Source of the DNA: Giesbergeria anulus
GTDB lineage: Bacteria > Pseudomonadota > Gammaproteobacteria > Burkholderiales > Burkholderiaceae_C
NCBI RefSeq assembly: GCF_900111115.1
Contig: NZ_FOGD01000013.1
Coordinates: forward strand, 1-64,000
Direction: 5' to 3'
Length of the DNA: 64,000 bases
The position numbers and the translations under genes were made by a program. Below are positions 24,629 through 33,443 of this stretch, piece after piece; the first letter of the stretch is position 1, and each line of letters opens with the position of its first letter. The notes below the pieces were generated by a model. It did not search any database. It was given only the letters and a program-made list of their open reading frames with translations, and was not told the DNA's origin.

Positions 24629-27061
24629 TTATTGACCAAATTCTGCGTAATCTAGTACCCCTGCAGGCCAATTGGTTGCCGTAATGTCTTTGAGAGCGTT
24701 GGCAATGCTCTCCTGCAGTTCGCGCTGCAAACTAGGGACATCACCCTCGAATACCGCAGTGATTTTCTTCAATGCACCTGAAATAGCTTGGCGTACAGTG
24801 AAGTCCATTCGGCTCATCACTTCCAAGAATGCCAATACCACTTCTTTTTCTGGATGCTGTTGGCCGATGACGAGGTCTAACCATTCAATCAGCCTTTGTG
24901 ACAGTGCAATACTATCCAGCTCTGCATAGGTTTTAGGCCATACGGATTGCGGATTTTTCTTCAAGCCTTCCGCAAGCCCGGCTGGGCTCAAGGTTTTGCT
25001 CGGTGTTCCAGCATCATCCGCAGAAATCCAGAACAACGGTGTTGATGCCGGAGGCTGCCAAGTCGGTTCCCTCTGCTCTATTGGGTATCCAAGCTGCTTG
25101 CGCAGGAAGGCTGGAATTTCCAAATCGTCCATGTCCCCCGAGAACAGCGCATCGACCTTGGCGGCAGCTTGGTTGCGGTTGGTACGCCAGACAGAGAAAG
25201 CCGCTGTGTTACTATGCATCGGCTCATCGACAGAACCACGGCTTTGTAACGGTGCTATTGAGGCGGCTAGCATACTACCTTGCCCGCCCCAGCCAGCTGC
25301 CAGCATGCCTTCAACAGTCCGAATTTCTGGCATATCCGAAGCCTTTTGGTCTTCTGCACGGGTCTTTACCAGAATCAGGCTGGTGTCATCTGTCACCAGC
25401 TGGTATTTTTCTGCGAGTGCTGGCAATTGCTTCTTCAGCACTTTGGGCACATTCTGCCCACGGCGTTTGAGCTGCCAATAGCGGTGGTTTGCCGCGAGGC
25501 GTGCCAAGGTGTTGGCTTCATCGGTAATGAACTCCGCATGGATTTCGGCCAAGCAAATTTCCTCTGGGACACCTTCGACCCGCCCCCACAAACGCACATT
25601 TTGGCCGAGCAGTTCTGCACTTTGAGCCTGCAAACGCACAAAAACCGTCACGTCGTCCCCATCAAACAGGCTACTTGGGAGGTCAGAGGCGGCGTGAACG
25701 CGGCAACCCTGCGGCCATTCGACCCGGCTATGGGTCACCGCTGGGGTACGCATACGCTGGTAGAGGCGAAGAATGGATGGTTCGACTGGTTCACCCGGGG
25801 CGACAAATTCACAACTGCCGCCAGTTTCTTCGGCCAGGCGGCGTAGCAAGCCTTCGGCAGGGCTGGTGCCAATGCCGACTACAAAGAAGCGATGTTTCGA
25901 TTGATGGGCAGTTTCCACCACCATATCCACGGCTTCGATTTCGCCATCGGTAATGAGTAAAACAGTTTTGTCTTCTGCACCAGGCAAGCTCAGGGTGGAC
26001 AAAATGGCGGCATTCATCTCAGTACCGCCCAAGTTCGATTCTAGTTGCTGGGCCCAGCGCCGGGCGGCGGCCAGAGCGGCAGGAGCTGCTTTCCACATGG
26101 CCTTACTGCGATGCTCGACCGTATCCCCAAACCGGCTCAAACTGAAGCGGTCGTTTTGTCCTAGGCCGGCCAAAATACCTTGCAATGCACTGCGGGCAGC
26201 TTGAATGCTGTCGCCATTCATTGAACCGCTGCAATCGACCAAGATTTTCATGGCAACCGGCAGGGCTTGGTGGCTGGGCAACCTAGGGGTAAAGTTGGCC
26301 ATCACAACACCCAACCCAGCGTCGAAGCGGTCCCAAGCCGCCAGACCTTGGCTGGCATACGGCAGTTGGTCAAACACCAGCACAAAGTCGCGGTCCAGCC
26401 ACGCTTTTGCAGCAAGACGAACCTCCGTCATCAGCCCTTCTTCGCTGTTTGTGGCAGGCATTGAACGGATAAGCACGCGATGACTTGGCGAACCGATTTC
26501 CGATTGAGCCAATTCACCTTGGATAACCAAGCTGATTGCAAACGGGTACACGGCGCTCACGCTGACCTTGGGTACAGCATGGGGTTCATACCGCCCATCA
26601 TGGATAGGATTGCCATAACGTGGGGCAATGGTGGTTGGTAGCGTCAATCGCAGACTGCCTTGCGCAGGCTGCAGAATTTGCACGTAATGCAGACGAATGA
26701 CGCAGGATTCCCCCTGCAGCAGATTGCCCAGCTCCAGCGTGTAGCTGCGGTCATGATTGACGCTCACCAAAATCCCGGTGTTGCCCTCAGATAGTGCTTC
26801 TTCGTAGTCAGTCCGTGCTTGTCCCTTGGCCTTGACCTGCCCAGTGAGGGTTTCCCCATTGAGCTCTACTTCTAATCCCAACAGCACAGCATGCCACGGC
26901 AAGGGGAAGGTATAGACCACTTCGACGTTAGTCGTTGCAGAATCTTTAAAGCGCTGCTCCAGCGTCATGTCCAGCATACGCCCCGCGACATGCCCCTTGG
27001 CGCTGATACTTTCCAGAATCAGTGTCTCTCCTGCTTTTGTTTTACAGACCGCATTTCTCAT
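24629..27061 (-). CDS. VIT and vWA domain protein in the McrBC operon
   Basis: An 810-residue protein starting at ATG 27061, with AGGAGA 8 nt upstream. Residues about 5-140 are a VIT domain (GRMLDMTLEQRFKD, YTFPLPWHAVLLGLE). Residues about 270-440 are a vWA domain with the MIDAS ILVDCSGSMNGDS and LITDGEIEA. The C-terminal third is helical with no recognised domain. There is no signal peptide or membrane anchor, so it is cytosolic. Such proteins often act as metal-dependent scaffolds for AAA+ partners. Upstream is a MerR regulator (67 nt), downstream McrB, all co-directional. Confidence 0.85.
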   Translation of the reverse strand: MRNAVCKTKAGETLILESISAKGHVAGRMLDMTLEQRFKDSATTNVEVVYTFPLPWHAVLLGLEVELNGETLTGQVKAKGQARTDYEEALSEGNTGILVSVNHDRSYTLELGNLLQGESCVIRLHYVQILQPAQGSLRLTLPTTIAPRYGNPIHDGRYEPHAVPKVSVSAVYPFAISLVIQGELAQSEIGSPSHRVLIRSMPATNSEEGLMTEVRLAAKAWLDRDFVLVFDQLPYASQGLAAWDRFDAGLGVVMANFTPRLPSHQALPVAMKILVDCSGSMNGDSIQAARSALQGILAGLGQNDRFSLSRFGDTVEHRSKAMWKAAPAALAAARRWAQQLESNLGGTEMNAAILSTLSLPGAEDKTVLLITDGEIEAVDMVVETAHQSKHRFFVVGIGTSPAEGLLRRLAEETGGSCEFVAPGEPVEPSILRLYQRMRTPAVTHSRVEWPQGCRVHAASDLPSSLFDGDDVTVFVRLQAQSAELLGQNVRLWGRVEGVPEEICLAEIHAEFITDEANTLARLAANHRYWQLKRRGQNVPKVLKKQLPALAEKYQLVTDDTSLILVKTRAEDQKASDMPEIRTVEGMLAAGWGGQGSMLAASIAPLQSRGSVDEPMHSNTAAFSVWRTNRNQAAAKVDALFSGDMDDLEIPAFLRKQLGYPIEQREPTWQPPASTPLFWISADDAGTPSKTLSPAGLAEGLKKNPQSVWPKTYAELDSIALSQRLIEWLDLVIGQQHPEKEVVLAFLEVMSRMDFTVRQAISGALKKITAVFEGDVPSLQRELQESIANALKDITATNWPAGVLDYAEFGQ

Positions 27062-27128
27062 GTGCTTCTCCTGGGTATGTGGCAAATCGTGAAGGCGCAG
27101 TGACAGTTCCCATGTCGCTTGGGTGAAT

Positions 27129-27548
27129 TCACGCCTGCGGCGGTGCTTTGGCTTGGGCCTCGATGGCATCAAACAAGGCCATAACGCCCCGGCTTAGTTC
27201 TCGCACCTGCTCTGGTGTCAAACCGGCACGGCTGGGCTCAATCACCAGCTCGACGCCGTCCGCTATGTGTAAGCGACTGACCACTTCAAGCATTCCACGG
27301 CGCTTGGAGCGTGCAGGCACTTCAGTTTCTTGCCCTGCCAGTAGCTCACGGATGCGCTCTAGTGAGAGACCGGCAGCAGTCCACTTTTTGATAAGCAGCA
27401 ATTGGTCGAGGTGCTTCTGTCCATAGCGCGCTGCACGAGTCTCCCCTTCTGGACGCTCGACTAGACCTTGCTGTACGTAGTAACGCACGGTGCGAATGGG
27501 CATATCGACCAAGGCACAGAGTTCGTTGAGCAGGTAAGTGGGTGTCAT
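27129..27548 (-). CDS. MerR-family regulator at the head of the VIT-vWA/McrBC operon
   Basis: A 139-residue protein with a MerR helix-turn-helix at the N-terminus (LCALVDMPIRTVRYYVQQGL, then HLDQLLLIKKWTAAGLSLER), a coiled linker and a short C-terminal effector part. It has no Cys, so it is not a metal sensor. It probably regulates itself and the operon. The upstream region holds an ACACAC...GTGTGT inverted repeat (27561-27589) that may be its operator. Confidence 0.82.
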   Translation of the reverse strand: MTPTYLLNELCALVDMPIRTVRYYVQQGLVERPEGETRAARYGQKHLDQLLLIKKWTAAGLSLERIRELLAGQETEVPARSKRRGMLEVVSRLHIADGVELVIEPSRAGLTPEQVRELSRGVMALFDAIEAQAKAPPQA

Positions 27549-28051
27549 AGATTGATATTAACACACTACTACTGTTTTAATAAGTGTGTATTTATCTCTG
27601 GCTCCAAGGTACTTTTTGTACGGGTCATGTTGTTTGATGTGGCCCCTGGTAGGCAGGGGGCGTGGAGTTCACTCCCTATCCACCAACTTCGCCGATATGC
27701 CGGCTTCAGGCCCTGACAGCTTCAGCTACCGCGCTGCCTATCGCAAGTCCATTGCTTTGGTCACTGGTCATAAAAATCAATGACTTAGCTCTTGGGGCCT
27801 AGAGCCATGAGTTTAAACCCGCCAAAAATGTCTAGAAAAAATTGCCACTGATAATAGGCATTATCAGGGCTGATAAAAGGCGCAACGGGGCCATGACCAG
27901 GGCAAGTTCAGGTGGGTGCAGCAGGGGAGGTTTAGCCCCCCATTAGTGACCGCCTTCGGGGTCAATGCTCGCATTGATGCCTCACGCACTACTGGCGGAC
28001 TGAACAGCCTCGGGGCTGTTCATCGTGTCTGCGATGGGATGGAATACGCAA
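27549..28051. other. Gene-free stretch with hairpins, between MerR promoter and CBASS
   Basis: It holds three stem-loops: CTGATAAT-AGGC-ATTATCAG (27848-27867), TCAATG-CTCG-CATTGA (27962-27977) and TGAACAGCC-TCGG-GGCTGTTCA (28001-28022). The last two lie after the convergent-facing end of the CD-NTase gene and may end its transcript. No protein is evident. Confidence 0.5.
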
Positions 28052-29497
28052 CTACTCGATAACGATGTAGAAGGGCTCTGAATGGCCCATGAGGCGCTGG
28101 TCCCGCTTGCGTACGACGAAGGCCTCGACAAAATGCACCCCTCGATAGCTCAACGACTCGCTGCGGATGGCACCCTCGTCGGAGGGGTAGAACTCTCCGC
28201 GCAGCTGGTTGGCGGCCACAGCCGCTTTATCGGTATTCGTGACGCGCCACTTAATGCTGTAATCATCCGTCTGATACGGCACGCCGTGGATGTCTCTCGC
28301 GCAAAACTTCACCGTATAGCCGGGCTGAAGCGGCTCGGCAGACCTAATCGACCGCATCAATTGGCCGTAATTCGCGGTTTTCAACTCTGCTGTTAAGCGA
28401 ACAGTCAGTTGCTCACTTGCGCGGCGCCACTTCGGTCGCTCAATGTGGGGGAGCCGGTGGATGCGTGTGGGAACTGCTCTGGTTCCGTAGACCTTGACCA
28501 TGGAAACCAAATCCGTGAAGTCGTGCTCAGTGACCAGCGAAGTACCGTTCGAGTGCGTGACAGTTTCGCTGATTTGACCCGCAGCTCTCTTTGTTTCACC
28601 CTCGGCGAATCCATCGCCGAACACACGACGCCACTTACCGATGCTCTCCTCCTTGTCGTCCTCGTCGTAGGCGTCGTCAATCCACTCACGGTATAAGTTC
28701 ACTTTGTCGCGGAAGTTCGCGTATTTGGTTTGGTCCCATCCGCTGGCTTGGTCTTCACCATAGAGCACAGGATTCGGCACTTCAGGCACGTTAGGTCGGG
28801 CCTGTAGCCAGTCGTCTAGGCGACCTACTAGCGTTTTAAGCGTGGTTGGCAGGTCAGCGAACTGAGCGCTGTTGCGGTCAGCGTCATAGATGCGATAGCC
28901 GAGAAGGGTGGTAAGCAGGAAGGACGGGCATGTGAAGTTGCCTTTGATGTCGCGCAGGTATTTCAACAGGCGTGTTGCCTTTTTTAGGTCGTTTCCGCCA
29001 GCAACGCCGTTCCTGCTCTTAACCCAATCGGTGTATGCGATGGGCTCAGAGTTCTCAAATGCATCCGTACCGCGATTGCAGACTTCATACGCTCCAGGGT
29101 AGAGCCGGTCGACAATGCAGGGGACGATATCAATCTTGCGCTCACCGGCGTACTCAATTGTGGCACAGTGGGAAAAGCGCCGCACCTTGTCCTTGTAGGC
29201 AGGAAGCGCGTTGAGTGCGGTCGCTAGTTTGTTGACGTAATCCTTCGCTGTCCAGTCTGGCACAGCCTTAACGAGCACAAGTAAATCCGCGTCAAAAGGT
29301 TTATCCGGTTGCGGCTTGATGATGGTCTCATGGGCCCAGGAACCCAGCTCAGCAAAGTCTGTAATCTCCGGCTCCCATGTGAGTCGCTTGACTGCCGTTT
29401 TCACCGCTTCCACGCTGTCGGTCAGCAGCCTCAGCCGGGTGTCGTTAAGATTGACGTAGTCTTCTAGGAACGTCTTGAAGTGGCTGTGCAGCTTCAT
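28052..29497 (-). CDS. CBASS CD-NTase with C-terminal AGS-C sensor domain
   Basis: A 481-residue cyclic-oligonucleotide synthase. The nucleotidyltransferase domain shows FAELGSWAHETIIKP with FDADLLVLVKA (two catalytic Asp) and KIDIVPCI (third Asp). The C-terminal ~130 residues (ELKTANYGQLMRSIRSAEPL to PFYIVIE) are the AGS-C / SMODS C-terminal sensor domain. It makes a cyclic nucleotide on phage infection that activates the adjacent membrane effector. Its start overlaps the effector stop by 4 nt. Motifs are intact. Confidence 0.85.
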   Translation of the reverse strand: MKLHSHFKTFLEDYVNLNDTRLRLLTDSVEAVKTAVKRLTWEPEITDFAELGSWAHETIIKPQPDKPFDADLLVLVKAVPDWTAKDYVNKLATALNALPAYKDKVRRFSHCATIEYAGERKIDIVPCIVDRLYPGAYEVCNRGTDAFENSEPIAYTDWVKSRNGVAGGNDLKKATRLLKYLRDIKGNFTCPSFLLTTLLGYRIYDADRNSAQFADLPTTLKTLVGRLDDWLQARPNVPEVPNPVLYGEDQASGWDQTKYANFRDKVNLYREWIDDAYDEDDKEESIGKWRRVFGDGFAEGETKRAAGQISETVTHSNGTSLVTEHDFTDLVSMVKVYGTRAVPTRIHRLPHIERPKWRRASEQLTVRLTAELKTANYGQLMRSIRSAEPLQPGYTVKFCARDIHGVPYQTDDYSIKWRVTNTDKAAVAANQLRGEFYPSDEGAIRSESLSYRGVHFVEAFVVRKRDQRLMGHSEPFYIVIE

Positions 29498-30456
29498 TGA
29501 GCCGCCTTGACCGAAGTGAGGCTGTGCTGGGCATCGGCGACGAGGGTCTCTGCCCCGTGACGTGCAAGGTCCTCATTGAGCTTCCGCCTCAACCAATAGA
29601 CCCAGTCGTACACCAACGGGTTAGACGTACGGTTGCGATAAATTGCGTCCTGGAGATTCCGGGAATCTTGTGCCAGCTCGGCGGAACTAGGTGTTTTCAA
29701 CGCCTTCGCCCAAAGTTTGTCAACCTCAGACTTCAGCGTGGTCAGGGTTTCCACAGTGTCTGACTGCTTACGATGTTCGCGCAAAACGAACGCAGCAAGG
29801 GGAATGAAGGGGACTATGACGTTCAGTAGCAGGTCGGAGAAAGTAAGGCCTTCGTGCACGCCGCGGTACATCAGGAAAGCAATCAGCACACTTGCTAAAA
29901 CAAGCCAGCCCGTAGCGTAGGCTTTCCGAACCCGCATATCGTAGGTAATGTTGGTGCGTTGGCAGATAAGACGGCCAAGCAGAAGCGGGATGGACCCAAC
30001 ACAGTGCTCATACCAACCCTCGACTTTTTTGCGTTGCGCAGCCGTGATAGGCTTAAGCGTCACGGCCCGAATAACTTCCGGGTCCACTTTAGACCCAACA
30101 ACAAACTGGTTCCACGGAAGCTGAAATACCTCGGTATCGAACTGTTCTTGAATCCGTGCGGCAGTCTTGACCCAGTCGCGCTGAACCCGCGTTCCAAGAC
30201 CGATTTCAAAGAGGAGCAACATGATACTGGTCAGTGCCAGCATGGGGCGAATCTTTGGGTCATCTGTACCCCAAATAGTCCCGACCCAAGGAAGGATGAG
30301 CGCAAGAATAAGAAACATGGTCTGCAGACGCTTTGCTCGACGGTAATACGTACGTTGCGCACGTAAAAGGTCGAGCCGGTCGTCCCGATTTTGGTCATGT
30401 ATTATTTCATTCATTTTTAGCATCCGTGAGCCTACCCGACCTAATTCTTCATGCAT
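29494..30456 (-). CDS. S-4TM (SMODS-associated 4-TM) CBASS effector
   Basis: A 320-residue protein with four hydrophobic segments: about residues 44-62 (FLILALILPWVGTIWG), 71-88 (MLALTSIMLLLFEIGLG), 195-213 (GWLVLASVLIAFLMY) and 220-245 (LLLNVIVPFIPLAAFV). This is the S-4TM effector family found beside CD-NTases. It would damage the inner membrane when bound by the cyclic nucleotide. The start could also be 30423. It is followed without gap by the CD-NTase gene. No Cap2/Cap3 ancillary genes are present, so the system is the minimal two-gene kind. Confidence 0.8.
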   Translation of the reverse strand: MHEELGRVGSRMLKMNEIIHDQNRDDRLDLLRAQRTYYRRAKRLQTMFLILALILPWVGTIWGTDDPKIRPMLALTSIMLLLFEIGLGTRVQRDWVKTAARIQEQFDTEVFQLPWNQFVVGSKVDPEVIRAVTLKPITAAQRKKVEGWYEHCVGSIPLLLGRLICQRTNITYDMRVRKAYATGWLVLASVLIAFLMYRGVHEGLTFSDLLLNVIVPFIPLAAFVLREHRKQSDTVETLTTLKSEVDKLWAKALKTPSSAELAQDSRNLQDAIYRNRTSNPLVYDWVYWLRRKLNEDLARHGAETLVADAQHSLTSVKAAQ

Positions 30457-30565
30457 AGCCTCGGTCGAGGCAGATAAAATCCGAGGACGCTATACGTAGT
30501 ATTCTCGAAGAGGTAGTTAATATTTTATAGTGAACCACCCCGGGAATTGAGTGGGAGGTATGGCA

Positions 30566-30650
30566 TAAGTAAGGTTGTGTAACCGATGTGGAATTTTTTG
30601 GGCGTCTCTCCAGTGTAGTGACTTCCACGACGGTTACGCACGCTTACTTA
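30566..30650 (-). repeat. 85-bp terminal-inverted-repeat element, copy B
   Basis: The ends TAAGTAAG (30566-30573) and CTTACTTA (30643-30650) are inverted repeats. The centre matches copy A at 7354-7442 in reverse orientation. It lies in the divergent promoter gap between CBASS and qatA. Confidence 0.6.
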
Positions 30651-30714
30651 GATGATGATGATGCGAGCCAAATATTGGCTTTTGGCAGGACTACCCAAGG
30701 GAGAATAAAAAACC

Positions 30715-32595
30715 ATGTGGTCTGACAACGAAACAACTGTTGACTATTTGAACTTCGGCGTCGTTGCTGACGCCTGTGCCAAGCTCCTACAGCAGGCGAA
30801 AGGGACGCCCATCTCCGTTGGCATCTCCGGTGGTTGGGGTGTGGGGAAGACCTCCTTGGTGCGCATGATTGAGATGCGACTGAAGAATGCCGACACGCCG
30901 GGGAAGAACACCTACGTCGTCGTGACGTTCAACCCATGGCTGTACCAAGACTTCGAGGGAGCCAGAAGTGCGCTACTTCAGCTTGTGGGAGACGAGGTAC
31001 TTCGACTTGCAGCTGCGGACGAGACTCTGCTGAAGAAGGCTAGGAAAGTGCTGAAGCGCATCAACCTGCTTCGGCTGGCCCAGTTAGGCGGTGACGCTGC
31101 CGCGACGCTCTACACGGGTGTTCCAGTCGGCAGCATCGGAGCCGCCATCATGAAAGTTGGCGGATTCTTCGAGCTAGGCGACAAGGATAATGCCGACGAC
31201 GTGGGGAGTGCCAATGATGACGAGGACAAAGCAGACAAGGAGAAAAGTGATGGCTTGCTCAAGTCGGCGGAGCCGGTTTCGTTGCCGAGCGAGATTCAAG
31301 CGTTTCGTGATGCGCTCGAGGAATTGCTTGAAGAACTGAAAGTCACTCTCGTTGTCTTCGTAGACGACCTAGACCGTTGCCTCCCAAAGACTGCAATATC
31401 GACGCTGGAGTCGATTCGTCTACTCCTGTTTCTCAAGCGCAGTGCCTTTGTCATCGCTGCTGACAACGAGTTTATCAAAGGCTCGGTGCGCGTGCACTTC
31501 GACGGGACAGGCATATCAGGCGAAATCGAGACGAACTACTTCGACAAGCTCATCCAGGTTCCTCTGCATGTTCCTAGGCTCGGCACCAACGAGGCGAAGG
31601 CCTACTTGGCACTCTTGCTCATGGAGCGGGCGCACGCAGATGGCATCTTTGACGAGCAGAAGTTCGATACTGCGAAGAAGGCCATCCCGGAACGGCTGCA
31701 AACCAGTTGGCGCGGTGACGCTGTGTCGACCGAATTCCTGCAGGCGCTGGCTGGACTGGACAACGCCCCGATGGTTGCCCTGATGGAGCTGGCCGAGGGC
31801 TTGGCACCTCTGCTGACCACTTCCAGCGTGAAGGCCAATCCGCGCTTGATGAAGCGGTTCTTGAACACGGTGTACCTTCGCTCAGCGTTGGCCGAGCCCC
31901 AGGGCATCAAGCTGGACATCCCGGCCCTCGCAAAGTGGCATCTTGTTGAGCGGTGCAACGAGCCTCTGGCGAACGCCCTAGCTGCCCTTGTTACCTCTGG
32001 GGCTGATGGTCGAGTCCCAGCGCTTCATGCTGCTGAAGCTGTAGCAAAAGACCCAGCCCAGCCACTCCCAGAGCTCTTCAAGTCCAGCGACGAGTCGTTC
32101 GCGCGGGAGTGGCTTCAACTGAAGCCGGACTTTGGCGAAGTGGACCTGCGTCCCTTGCTGCACCTGAGTAGGGATACCGCTACTCGGGAGTTCGGTGCCG
32201 ACAACATGACCGCCGAAGGTCGCAAACTACGGGATGCGTTGGCCGTTGCAACGGACTCAAATGTACCGCTGACGGATGCCATCAAGGCGGTTGATGCTAT
32301 CCAAGCAGGTATGGCGATGAGTAGGGCTTGGCAGATTCGGTCTGGTAAGCGGACTTGGCGCATGGCCGAAGATGTTGTCTCCCTCATTGAGCCCTGCAAG
32401 GTGTATCCGGAGCTCGGTGCCCAAGCGGCAGCGCACCTGTCAGAGGCACCTGTTAGCGGAGTCAGGGCGGGAATCATCCCGCGGCTGTATGAGCAGGGGT
32501 GGGCCCGCCCCATCTTGGACGGGTGGGATGAGAACTCACTTCTCGATGGGGCCGCCAAGAGAGCCATTCAAGTTGCCAGAAAGAAGGTGAAGTGA
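30715..32595 (+). CDS. qatA: QatA, KAP-family P-loop NTPase
   Basis: A 626-residue KAP NTPase. Walker A is GISGGWGVGKTSLVRM (about residues 38-53), Walker B is LVVFVDDLDRCLPKT (about 218), and a hydrophobic stretch (about 130-160, TGVPVGSIGAAIMKVGG) splits the two, as is typical of KAP proteins. It is the first gene of a four-gene operon with overlapping ends. QatA is the ATPase of the QatABCD antiphage system. Confidence 0.85.
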   Translation: MWSDNETTVDYLNFGVVADACAKLLQQAKGTPISVGISGGWGVGKTSLVRMIEMRLKNADTPGKNTYVVVTFNPWLYQDFEGARSALLQLVGDEVLRLAAADETLLKKARKVLKRINLLRLAQLGGDAAATLYTGVPVGSIGAAIMKVGGFFELGDKDNADDVGSANDDEDKADKEKSDGLLKSAEPVSLPSEIQAFRDALEELLEELKVTLVVFVDDLDRCLPKTAISTLESIRLLLFLKRSAFVIAADNEFIKGSVRVHFDGTGISGEIETNYFDKLIQVPLHVPRLGTNEAKAYLALLLMERAHADGIFDEQKFDTAKKAIPERLQTSWRGDAVSTEFLQALAGLDNAPMVALMELAEGLAPLLTTSSVKANPRLMKRFLNTVYLRSALAEPQGIKLDIPALAKWHLVERCNEPLANALAALVTSGADGRVPALHAAEAVAKDPAQPLPELFKSSDESFAREWLQLKPDFGEVDLRPLLHLSRDTATREFGADNMTAEGRKLRDALAVATDSNVPLTDAIKAVDAIQAGMAMSRAWQIRSGKRTWRMAEDVVSLIEPCKVYPELGAQAAAHLSEAPVSGVRAGIIPRLYEQGWARPILDGWDENSLLDGAAKRAIQVARKKVK

Positions 32596-33443
32596 TGGGG
32601 ACCTCCACATCAAGCTCTGGCGGGAAGGCTGGCTCGCCCTTCGACCCCGAATGGCTGACTTCATCCGGGGCTGCAGGAGGTGCGGCAGGCAGCGATGGCG
32701 TTTCCGACGGTGACGGCGATTCCAGCGTCGAAGGCGGCGCCGATGGTCAGCAGGACGGCGGTGCAGAGGGGGCTGCTGACGGGGACTTTGCGCCGAGCCG
32801 GCGGTTTGCCGACGCGCGAACCAAGATGTCCGCCTACCTCGCTGGGGGTGGTCGCCCATCGTTGCGCGCTGCGGCCAAGAGCATGGTTACCCGAGGCATG
32901 GGTGGGTCGAGTCGGGCAGCCTCGACTATGCGAGGCACCTCGCAAGGCGCGGGTGCCCTTGGCCAATTCTTGGCCGCAGCCCGTGACGGCTCCGACCCGC
33001 GGGTCGCTGACTGGGTAAATCATGCCCGGCAGTCCAACATGGCTGCGGACGACCTCATTGTGGAGCTGGTCAAGGAGGTCATGCCCAACACTGGCAGCAT
33101 TGATGACGAATCGCTGCGCAACGCTGCCGCCGAAGCCCTGGGACAACTGTATGAGCTCAACCCCGACATCGACATCTTCAACCTGACCGATGCCCAGATT
33201 CACGACGTCATGGCAATCACCATCGCCAACGATGTCTGCAATCGCATGGACCAGCAACTCGGGCAGGCCTACGAGAAGCTGAAGTACGACCCCCTGCAGA
33301 TTCAGTTGTACCGGCAGGACGTCAAGGAGTACGTGCAGTCAGAAGTGCGCGTTGTGATGGAGCGCCACGGGTCTGTTGGACTTGACCCCCAAAACCTCGC
33401 CCATGAAGTGCTGAAGTCGACCCTGGAGGTGTTCGCATCATGA
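32592..33443 (+). CDS. qatB: QatB
   Basis: A 283-residue protein. The N-terminal ~70 residues are Gly/Ser/Asp-rich and disordered; the rest is helical (FADARTKMSAYLAGGG, SLRAAAKSMVTRGMGG, LAHEVLKSTLEVFAS). It has no known catalytic motif. It is identified by its place between qatA (4-nt overlap) and qatC (4-nt overlap) and by the size and style of QatB proteins. Confidence 0.75.
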   Translation: MMGTSTSSSGGKAGSPFDPEWLTSSGAAGGAAGSDGVSDGDGDSSVEGGADGQQDGGAEGAADGDFAPSRRFADARTKMSAYLAGGGRPSLRAAAKSMVTRGMGGSSRAASTMRGTSQGAGALGQFLAAARDGSDPRVADWVNHARQSNMAADDLIVELVKEVMPNTGSIDDESLRNAAAEALGQLYELNPDIDIFNLTDAQIHDVMAITIANDVCNRMDQQLGQAYEKLKYDPLQIQLYRQDVKEYVQSEVRVVMERHGSVGLDPQNLAHEVLKSTLEVFAS

